Assembly: GCA_945643635.1 (NCBI GenBank)
Contig: CALZFC010000015.1
Location: 149,501-213,500 of the forward strand
Source of the DNA: Allodiplogaster sudhausi
Lineage: Eukaryota > Nematoda > Chromadorea > Rhabditida > Diplogasteridae
Length of the DNA stretch: 64,000 nucleotides
Direction: 5' to 3'
The position numbers and the translations under genes were made by a program. Each line of letters begins with the position of its first letter. The stretch's first letter is position 1. The notes beneath the pieces were generated by a model that worked only from the letters and a program-made list of their open reading frames with translations, was not told the origin of the DNA and ran no database searches. Shown piece after piece: positions 55,967 through 64,000 of the stretch.

Positions 55967-57405
55967 TAAAGAGAGAGAAATGGGAATGGAGAGTTCGTTC
56001 GGGATCCTTCCTCACCTTGACAGCGCGTCGCTGGCCCGAGTTGTTGTGGATGGCCGTGGAGGCGAGCCCTCCACTGGCACTGAAGCGGAGATCCGAGTTG
56101 GCGAGGCTAAGCTGGTTACGGAGAGGCTTGGACGCAGCCACCACTGCCACCGGCTTGGCTGTGGCGAGCTTGGAGCGCTGAAATTATAATTTTTTAATTA
56201 AAAGTTATTTATCCAGGAGATCCAATTGAGTAATAAAAGAATAACTGACTCCGCTGGAGGCAGTTTTGACGGAGAGATCAGAGTGAGCAGTGCTGATGGA
56301 TTTCTTCCTCTTCCGTGTGAAGAGTTGCTTCTTCTTCGACAGCTGGCTCTTGACCGAGCGAGAGGGAGAACGGCTGGGCATCTCCACGCGAACTTCCTCC
56401 AATTACGAAGCTTCGATTTTTAGGAATTCGAAATGAAAGCTAAGAGGCGCTTCACGCACCGAAGGCTGCTTCGTGGGGGCGGGGCCATCCTTGGGGGCGG
56501 AGCCAGTGATGTGGGCGGAGCCAGTGTTGGGGGCGGAGCCAGTGTTGGGGGCGGGGCCACTGTTGGAAGCGGGGCCATGCTTGGCGGTGAGGCCACTCTT
56601 CGGGGCGGCGCCAGTATTTGGAGCTGCGCCAACCTTGGAAGCCGACTGCTTCAGCTTCCTGCATATTTGAAATTATTAAGCATACGTGAGATTCCTTGCT
56701 CCCAGTAACGTTTTACATTTAATATTAACAAAAAATAAGAATCCAAGTTCATGCATGAGAATAGAATGAGATAAATTTCTCATGAAATAGGCGACGTGTA
56801 AATTCGGACATTGATTTCTCGGAGGCGGATTTGACCGATTTGCCGGAGGCAGCCTTGGGGGCCGTCTGCTTCAACTTCCTGAAAACTTTTTAGTGTCAAT
56901 ATTTAAACTTTATCGCGGAATTTTTCTCGTACTTCTCGGAGGCAGAACGGGCGGACTTGGACGATTTGGAGGCGTCCTCGTAGGAATTGCCTTTGGCGAC
57001 CATCTTAGTCGTAGCTCCTTTGCCCTCAGCCGCGGAGCTCTTCGGACGCGGGTTCGCAGACTTCGAGCTCCTCAAAAATGATATTATATTCTTTTCAATA
57101 TTTTTAGCGTAACTTGGGCATAATAATAAAAATTCTAAGTTGTTCCCTTGAATCTCACATGCTGCGAGCAGATGAAGGGCCCTTTTTAGACTGGGTAGAT
57201 TTGGACGAATGTAGAGATTTCGATGATTTGCCCGCCTTACCCACTGGCTTCGTCTGAAAATATTGGGTCACCACATGATATTTTGAAATTATATTATCAT
57301 TCCTTGTAGAACTTTTGTTTTGCAATGAAGAACCTCTCTTTTCATCAAGCATCCAACGATGACGAGCGTAGAGAGAGAGCCGACCACGGGAGCAAACCAC
57401 CACAT
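55620..57405 (-). CDS. Membrane-anchored MSP/SSP-domain protein
   Basis: MSP-fold domains mediate protein interactions; the sperm-specific class P (SSP) branch is typical of nematode sperm. Exons in transcript order: 57405-57334, 57253-57159, 57070-56933, 56878-56810, 56658-56460, 56396-56250, 56177-56016, 55904-55767, 55712-55620; phase kept throughout, 370 residues. The start encodes MWWFAPVVGSLSTLVIVGCL, a single transmembrane anchor followed by basic residues, which predicts a cytosolic C-terminus. Residues about 25-240 are Lys/Ser/Ala/Pro-rich with repeated KLKQ and NTGSAP units. The MSP/SSP domain is at about 266-370, with LLYRVNPVHAFIEPGGT and TKTDKIIVVAAD. The last intron is only 54 bases and has no stop. 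An upstream exon extending the N-terminus (acceptor near 57463) cannot be excluded. It lies codirectional with, and 3' of, the kinase gene. Confidence 0.82.
55922..55980. repeat. GA microsatellite in MSP-gene intron
   Basis: GA on the plus strand, so CT in the transcript, just before the acceptor at 55905. Confidence 0.9.
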
Positions 57406-57796
57406 TTCGTCTTCCTTTTTGACTCTCGACCAGAGACGACCGCCCGCAAGTGGAAGAACTGAGAACGATGAAGAATGAGAAAATCACATCAACTTTTTGC
57501 TTTTATATGAAATCCATGGAAAACGCTGGAATTGCACTTAAAATTATAATGCGAACTTTCTTCTTACTTGCTTAAAAATTTAAAAGGACAAACTTGGTAC
57601 AAACTCAACTCTTTGAATGACATAAAATTTCACGATTAAATTTAGACCTTACAAGGTTTTCCGATTTTATTGATTCCGCTGATTCTTACATTGTGAAAAG
57701 TTTTCTTTACCATTTCTTTTTTTATTATGTTTCTTGGCTGTGACCTTTTCCTCTCTTCCCTCATCTCATGAAATTCCACGGTTTGCGCTTTCCCCA

Positions 57797-57847
<51 letters not shown>

Positions 57848-58142
57848 ATCTCATTATCTTTATCTGTCTCTATCTCATCTCATTCTTTCATGCATCTATT
57901 TCTCATACTCTGTCTATCTTCTTCATTCTCCAAGTCACATCCTTAGAGGAGATAAGAAAAGACTTTATCGATGCAACCAAACGAGATATGAACGCGAAGA
58001 GCAACTTTCAATATGCCTTACAAAGCTGTTCAACGTTCGGACCATTTTATCAGTCAAGTGAAAGGGAATGACGGGGACAAATAAGATGAACTGCCTCATA
58101 AAAGTAGGCCTTTACCTTGAGTGTTAGCCTTAGGTCTTAGCC
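57406..58142. other. Intergenic gap between kinase and MSP gene
   Basis: About 737 bases between codirectional genes, with a CT tract at 57803-57845. That is long for a nematode operon spacer, so independent promoters are likelier. No gene was found. Confidence 0.5.
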
Positions 58143-60385
58143 TCAGAGAAATTTCTCCCAGTCGAAACGCTCGTCCTTCACGCATTTGGCGCGCTTGAAA
58201 GCCTGTGAAATATAATACATATATTGTTTGCAACTATAAATGATCCATGTAAAAAATAAATGAAGCATATTTTGCTAGGATAATACTCGGCTAACCCTGT
58301 CGAGTGCACGGTGGAGGTACTCGTAGTCGGGCGGAGTGTAGTAGTGAAGGCTCACGATGTACGAAAGGATGCGCTCCAGGTCCTTGGCGATCGAGGGAAC
58401 GCGGACGAAGAGTTGCTCCTGGAAGTAAGAGAAAGAGGGAGAGAGATAGGAAGAGAGAGAGGAAGAGAGAGAGGCAGAGAGAGGGAGAGAAAGGTACAGA
58501 CAGAAAGAGAGAAAGAGAGAGGGAGAGACAGAGAAAGCAACTAATTACAAACCCGATCAATTCCACTTCGGCACTTCTCCTTGACGTTGAGGATCTGGTC
58601 GTTTTCCACGCAGTACTTCCACGGAAGGCCTGCAAATAAATGAGATTCTGGAAAGCAAGATTTAAAAAAATAATGTAAATGCTTTAGAAAATGGGGAAAG
58701 GATACAGCGAGAGAAACAGAGGGTGAGAGTGAGAAGAGGGTGAGAGTGAGAAGAGGGTGAGAGTGAGAAGAGGGTGAGAGTGAGAAGAGGGTAAGAGTGA
58801 GAAGAGGGTGAGAGTGAGAAGAGGGTGAGAGTGAGAAGAGGGTGAGAGTGAGAAGAGGGTGAGAGTGAGAAGAGGGTGAGAGTGAGAAGAGGGTGAGAGT
58901 GAGAAGAGGGTGAGAGTGAGAAGAGGGTGAGAGTGAGAAGAGGGTGAGAGTGAGAAGAGGGTGAGAGTGAGAAGAGGGTGAGAGTGAGAAGAGGGTGAGA
59001 GTGAGAAGAGGGTGAGAGTGAGAAGAGGGTGAGAGTGAGAAGAGGGTGAGAGTGAGAAGAGGGTGAGAGTGAGAAGAGGGTGAGAGTGAGAAGAGGGTGA
59101 GAGTGAGAAGAGGGTGAGAGTGAGAAGAGGGTGAGAGTGAGAAGAGGGTGAGAGTGAGAAGAGGGTGAGAGTGAGAAGAGGGTGAGAGTGAGAAGAGGGT
59201 GAGAGTGAGAAGAGGGTGAGAGTGAGAAGAGGGTGAGAGTGAGAAGAGGGTGAGAGTGAGAAGAGGGTGAGAGTGAGAAGAGGGTGAGAGTGAGAAGAGG
59301 GTGAGAGTGAGAAGAGGGTGAGAGTGAGAAGAGGGTGAGAGTGAGAAGAGGGTGAGAGTGAGAAGAGGGTGAGAGTGAGAAGAGGGTGAGAGTGAGAAGA
59401 GGGTGAGAGTGAGAAGAGGGTGAGAGTGAGAAGAGGGTGAGAGTGAGAAGAGGGTGAGAGTGAGAAGAGGGTGAGAGTGAGAAGAGGGTGAGAGTGAGAA
59501 GAGGGTGAGAGTGAGAAGAGGGTGAGAGTGAGAAGAGGGTGAGAGTGAGAAGAGGGTGAGAGTGAGAAGAGGGTGAGAGTGAGAAGAGGGTGAGAGTGAG
59601 AAGAGGGTGAGAGTGAGAAGAGGGTGAGAGTGAGAAGAGGGTGAGAGTGAGAAGAGGGTGAGAGTGAGAAGAGGGTGAGAGTGAGAAGAGGGTGAGAGTG
59701 AGAAGAGGGTGAGAGTGAGAAGAGGGTGAGAGTGAGAGTGAGAGAGGGTAAGAGAGAGTTAGACAGACGCACCGTCCGGAAGGATGAACTCCCACAGGCA
59801 GTACATCCAACCCTCCAGGTCATCGTTGCATCCTTGGTCGATGCCACGCAAACAGTTCACCGACGCGTATTTCCTGGTCCCCTGGAAGATGGAAAAGACA
59901 TTTTATATCACAAAATAATAATTTAAAATGATTGACAAGATTAACAAATGAATGTTGAAGAACCTTGGGGTTGCAGGCCTCGCGCGGATACTTGATTCGG
60001 CCGGCGCTGTTGAAATGCTTGCGCGCCAAGCCAAAGTCGATAAGAACGATCTGATATTATTCTGTGTTTTTAAGTAAAAGTTTTTTTATTAAACCATTTC
60101 GAATTTTCCAGCATGCTCTTTGCCTCTCGAATAGAAGACTCATTAAAGGATTCTGACGGTGCGCCGCTTGTCGCCAACTCCGATGGCGAGGTTGTCCGGC
60201 TTGAGATCGCGGTGGAGAAAGCCGGAGAGATGGAGAAGCTGAAGGGCAGAGAGCATCTGGCGGGAGACTTCCAGGGCAGTTCCGATTGAGAAGACCTGTG
60301 AGTATAGAAAGAGAGGAGAGGGAAGAGAGCAGCGAGAAGAGAGAGAGAGACTATGAAAAGTGAGGAGAGGGAAGAAAGCAGCGAG

Positions 60386-60417
<32 letters not shown>

Positions 60418-61567
60418 AGAAGAGGGAAGAGAGAGAGAGAGAAGACCTGTGCAATGAGCGAGGGTATACGGGAGGGATGCACTTAGAATAGGAGTAGCCC
60501 TTGAAATGACCTTGTTCGGCTGCTTCTTGCGCAGGTTGTGGAGGGAGGGGCCGAGGAGGTCCATGACCAGGAAGAAGACGTCCAAGTGATGGCCGCTGTC
60601 GTGCAGCACCGAGAAGTGACGCGCGCTTTGGTGTTCCCGCTTCAGCTCGCTCAGCACCATCACCTGCAATGAAAAGAAATGAAGTAACCATGTTTACTTT
60701 TTAATATTACAGTATCCTCTTTAGTTTCACTTTTTGTGAATAAAAAGTTCTTGGTAATAAATAAATTTGTTCGATAATCGAATAAAACCCCCGCCTCCAT
60801 CGTGAGCTTGCGATGTTCTCTGTTCGGATTCTTCCTCTCCGTCTTCATCGCCAGTCTCTTGGTCGGTTCGTCGGTCGAGTGAACTCTGAAAGAATGAAGG
60901 AAATAAGAACGTACTATTCAATTAATTTTACATTTATGTATCTAAATCAGTGATATGTATTAAAATTTTTAGCCGGAGCAAGCCAAAGTACACATAAAGT
61001 GCATATTTTTACGCACTAAATTGAGACTGTCTAATGTAACTGAAGGGCTTGTTCCGAGTGAGTAAAATATAAAAAAAGCATTAGATGGTAGAAGGGAGGG
61101 AGAATTTAAAAAAGTGGGCGGAGCTTACGCGAAGACGGCGCCAAAGCCGCCCTCTCCCAGCAGCTCCTCGACGACCCACGTCACACCCTTCGAATTCACG
61201 CCGTGCCCACGCACGCACTCTCCCTCGAAAGTTACTTCATTTACATTAAAATAATAAGGTATTTAAAAAAATCTTTTCTGAATATCTATATTTCACCCGT
61301 GGAATATTTTCTGTTGATTTTGCACATTTTGAAAAAATTTGCATAATTCTTCTACTTTTAATACAAAATACAACTTCTCACAATCAAATTTATGTGTCCA
61401 TCCGATTCGGTTAACATCTTGAAAATTCTATCTACAACTTTTCTTTGATGAGAAATAATCAAACGTACAAAAAACAAGGAAGTATGAACAAGTTCATCTA
61501 CAAGTGAACCAATAATTTTTTTTATTTTATCCCAAAGGCGCCGGTGTCTAACCTTCTTCAGCTCCAT
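58143..61567 (-). CDS. CK1-group (TTBK-like) protein kinase, complete
   Basis: Ser/Thr kinase of the worm-expanded CK1/TTBK-like group. Exons in transcript order: 61567-61553, 61223-61129, 60885-60795, 60663-60511, 60295-60158, 60050-59964, 59881-59773, 58629-58553, 58418-58296, 58202-58143; phase kept, 315 residues, essentially a bare catalytic domain. Motifs: glycine loop GEGGFGAVF (about 28-36), ATP lysine in LAMKTE (about 51), HRDLKPDN (about 146), DFGLAR (about 169), and the group's activation segment GTRKYASVNCLRG followed by DDLEGWMYCLWEF. The end of exon 3 is placed at a GC donor (ATGGAG then gcgggg), which restores the family string TMEVMVLSEL. A GT donor six bases later would insert Ala-Gly. 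Intron 7 holds a 1-kb minisatellite. The upstream region has a TATA box and heat-shock-type elements. Confidence 0.92.
58723..59738. repeat. 17-bp minisatellite, about 60 near-identical copies
   Basis: The unit GTGAGAGTGAGAAGAGG repeats head to tail for about 1.0 kb inside intron 7 of the kinase gene. I see one substituted unit (GGGTAAGAG near 58791) and otherwise identical copies. On the transcript strand the unit contains only C, T and A, so the array offers no AG acceptor or GT donor to splicing. Its minus-strand translation gives two long meaningless frames of about 385 codons. Confidence 0.95.
60303..60443. repeat. GA-rich tract in kinase intron
   Basis: Purine-rich sequence with a near duplicate of GAGAGGGAAGAGAGCAGCGA. 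In the transcript it is a pyrimidine tract next to the acceptor of kinase exon 5. Confidence 0.85.
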
Positions 61568-61630
61568 TGTAGGCGGCCGACAGGGGGGAAGGCAATAGGG
61601 TGAGAATGAGGAGAACAAGGAAAACTGCTT

Positions 61631-61893
61631 CTATTTATATGCTCTGCAAAGGGCAAGTAGAGCACTTTGGAGGAACTTGCAAGAAAAGTCCGAATTTACA
61701 GTTCCAGATTTGTCACGTTTTCTAAAATTTTTGAAGGTTCTAAGGAAAGTTCAAGTGGTTGAACTTCGACAAGAACATTCAAGTATCAAATAATTTTCTA
61801 GAATTTTTTTACCTGTCTAAGAATACAATTAGAACTTGAAAGTTTCCAAAAAGGAATAAAGTGTTTTCTTTGCATTTTTCGGAATATATATAG
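61631..61893. promoter_or_regulatory. Candidate divergent heat-shock-type promoter
   Basis: A minus-strand TATAAATAG (plus 61631-61639) lies 64 bases before the kinase ATG. A plus-strand TATATATAG lies at 61885-61893. Between them are heat-shock-element dimers: GAAnnTTC at 61733-61740, 61745-61752 and 61773-61780, and TTCnnGAA at 61796-61803. There is also a four-pentamer run with two mismatches at 61672-61691. The layout resembles divergent hsp-16-type promoters of nematodes. No recognisable gene follows on the plus side in this window. Confidence 0.55.
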
Positions 61894-63715
61894 GTGGGGA
61901 GCGGTTGGCTCTCTTCCCATCTTTCAGTCCCAACGCAGACCCTTTGAAGGCCTTACACTTGACATTTCGCATTTAGCTTTTAGCATATAGTGTTGAAGAA
62001 AACGCCTCCGGATGTTGTATTATTCGCTTATCTTCATATAACACTATGGAATCTATTCTATAATTGTTTAGCTAGATTAAAAAATATTGATCGTTATGAT
62101 AAATGAAATATGCACTGAATGTTTCTACATTAGGACCATTTTGAACGCGCGCCTTCAATTATTTGGTCCTTCTGATTGTTAGAGAGCATATGAAATATAA
62201 GAGTGGCTAACAGCTACAGTAAAATATTTTGTATGCTTTTAACTTTGTAACAAATGGAGAAAAATGTTCCAATCATTCTAGAAGTATGTTTAAGGCACAT
62301 GCGAATAGATCCCCTTTCATAAAACCATATCTTAATTTTTTTTAATGCTTCTTTAGAGACCTAAGAAGACCACCTGCGACCGGATCCTTACAATTAGATC
62401 TCTTGACCGTTATGAAATGGTCTGATTTACAGTGCGAGCGTAGCGAGCAATGCAGAAAATACTGACTTTCTCTGGTTTACTATAAAGGGTACAATAACTT
62501 TTGTTCCGTGGTCATTAAGCAGGGTCATATATGTAGCTCCAAGCTCGTGGGTCGTCGATATGAGGCAAACGACCTATCGACTGGGACAGTACGACTCCTG
62601 GGTGTCGAGATACAGACCCCCCTTGTCATAACGTTAGTATGACCTTCACTCTTATTAGTTTTATTACTGAAAAATTTTTCATGACTTTTTCAAAGTCTAA
62701 GGAAAGCAGGGAACCCTTGTTTCACCTGCTCGAAGGGATCCTCTCTTCGTGTAAATATGAATACCATGTATTTGGCTTATGCCAGAGATCGAATACAAGG
62801 AGAGAAATCATAAGTAGTGCTAAGAATTCTGTAACAAATTCGAAAAATTTCTAGGACTACTTGCAATTTCTCTACTTTTATTCGACATAGACGGAATTTC
62901 TATTCGCACCTAGAATTCTCTTCTGATCCCCGGAAAGCATGGGAAAACAAAGGTGTGACATTTCTCTTCTTACATTTCATCAGAATGCCACTGTTTGCGC
63001 TTTCTCCACTTTTCAATTCTCTAAATAATTTCCCTTATAAGTGCTAATTGACTCTAACCAGCGGAAACGTCATGGAATTCAATGTATTTATCCAGTCTTT
63101 TCTTTTCCAATTGCCATAGGCAATGAATGGAATATGCAAGTGTATTTGTGCTCTGTGTAGAGAGGCTCCTTTGCAGTGACATGTTGTGCATGTAAACTCT
63201 TTTCATTCTTCTCAGGGAAAAAGGTACTTCAATTTGACAGATCCATCCGATTTTGGGACTCTCAAAAGCCCTACCTCATCACGTTTTGAGGAACATTTTG
63301 ATAAATGCTCCTTTATCAGCCAACTCTGACGTGATTTCCGGCCCAATAACTATTTTGTATTTACTGGGCCCTCGACAGTGGCTTTTATTCCCCTCTGAGT
63401 CTATTACTAGTATCATGGAACAGCCATTCGGAATCGCCGTCAGCCAATTCTCTCTTCTTCTTCTTTTTCATTGTTATACAGTTCACTTGTCTGTATTTTT
63501 TGTGATTAACTCTGTATTCTTTTAAGGTACGCAATGCCAGTTGCGTTCGCTGTCTATTGAAAGAGCGCGAAACATAGAGAAGACGAGCCACGCTCGAAGA
63601 CGGAGAAGAGTGGGTGCCGTCTGGAACTCAGCAACTGGTAAACAACTTGAGATAAACAAAACAGGCATGCTACTCAAAGGAAGGCTCTGCTGCGTTAGAT
63701 TAGATTCTGTTTCTA
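61894..63715. other. No recognisable gene downstream of the plus-strand TATA
   Basis: AT-rich single-copy-looking DNA without supported exons. Frames of 71 codons (62639-62854) and 90 codons (63253-63525) lack splice or family support. No small heat-shock protein domain was seen, although that would be the expected partner of the divergent promoter. Confidence 0.45.
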
Positions 63716-63843
63716 GCAAAAGAGAGAGGGAGAGCGCGAAAAACAGAGAGAGAGACAGAGAGAGAGAGAGAGAGGGAGAGAGAGAGCGCGCGAAAGAGAG
63801 AGAGAGAGAGGGAGGGAGGGAGAGAGAGAGAGAGAGCGCGCGC

Positions 63844-63888
<45 letters not shown>

Positions 63889-63894
63889 TTTCGA
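63716..63894. repeat. GA array with CGCGCG interruptions
   Basis: GA repeat interrupted three times by GAGCGCGAAA or GAGCGCGCG blocks, so a higher-order unit is duplicated within it. Confidence 0.9.
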
Positions 63895-64000
63895 TGATCG
63901 AAACGGTGCGCTGTGAGGGGTCGTAGCAATGTCCAAATTGTTTCAGGCACGCGCCGTAAGAATTGGAGTACATGGGCGAAGCCTGTTTTTTTTCTGAATC

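Noticed and set aside
58723..59738. CRISPR-like array
   Set aside because: Units are directly contiguous with no spacers, and the DNA is eukaryotic; it is a minisatellite.
58662..59847. Two overlapping minus-strand frames of about 385 codons (His/Ser/Leu/Thr/Pro repeats)
   Set aside because: They are the translation of the 17-bp minisatellite inside a kinase intron; a 17-base unit gives the same 17-residue repeat in any open frame.

Overview
This window looks like nuclear DNA of a nematode. Genes are split into many small exons by short, mostly AT-rich introns. One gene ends in a domain of the MSP / sperm-specific class P family. Another encodes a minimal CK1/TTBK-type kinase of the kind expanded in worm sperm, and a third encodes a beta-type insulin-like peptide. 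I cannot name the species. The most conspicuous base feature is (CT)n/(GA)n microsatellite DNA, which fills intergenic space and many introns. Most long open frames (Ser/Leu-rich or Arg/Glu-rich) are translations of those repeats, not genes. All gene models below were built by hand from splice sites, reading-frame phase and family similarity remembered without a search.

Layout. 1.9-4.4 kb (+): complete inorganic pyrophosphatase with a hydrophobic N-terminal extension. 4.4-21 kb: a gene-free, microsatellite-dominated stretch. 21.2-22.9 kb (+): insulin-like peptide precursor with a long C-terminal tail (first exon not found). 26.9-29.0 kb (+): FAXDC2-like fatty acid hydroxylase-superfamily enzyme. 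30.4-35.3 kb (+): importin-alpha-like ARM-repeat gene, split at an exon edge by a 5'-truncated non-LTR retrotransposon (- strand) and carrying a second frame problem. 36.1-38.5 kb (+): COA1-like mitochondrial protein. 39.8-45.1 kb (+): TMEM68-like acyltransferase. 46.3-50.8 kb (-): unrecognised 430-residue protein, 11 exons. 52.1-52.9 kb (+): weak candidate exons. 54.0-55.1 kb (+): unrecognised protein with an acidic tail. 55.6-57.4 kb (-): membrane-anchored MSP/SSP-domain protein. 58.1-61.6 kb (-): CK1/TTBK-like kinase, with a 17-bp minisatellite of about 60 copies in one intron and a heat-shock-type promoter region just upstream. 61.9-64 kb: no gene seen.

The genes do not form one pathway. 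Pyrophosphatase, FAXDC2-like, COA1-like and TMEM68-like are household metabolic or mitochondrial functions. The MSP/SSP protein and the kinase are codirectional neighbours that both belong to families typical of nematode sperm. The most striking observations are the HSE-rich region between divergent TATA boxes upstream of the kinase, the N-anchored MSP architecture, the insulin precursor with an acidic C-terminal extension, an apparently high share of GC-AG introns, and the retroelement at the edge of an importin-alpha-like exon.
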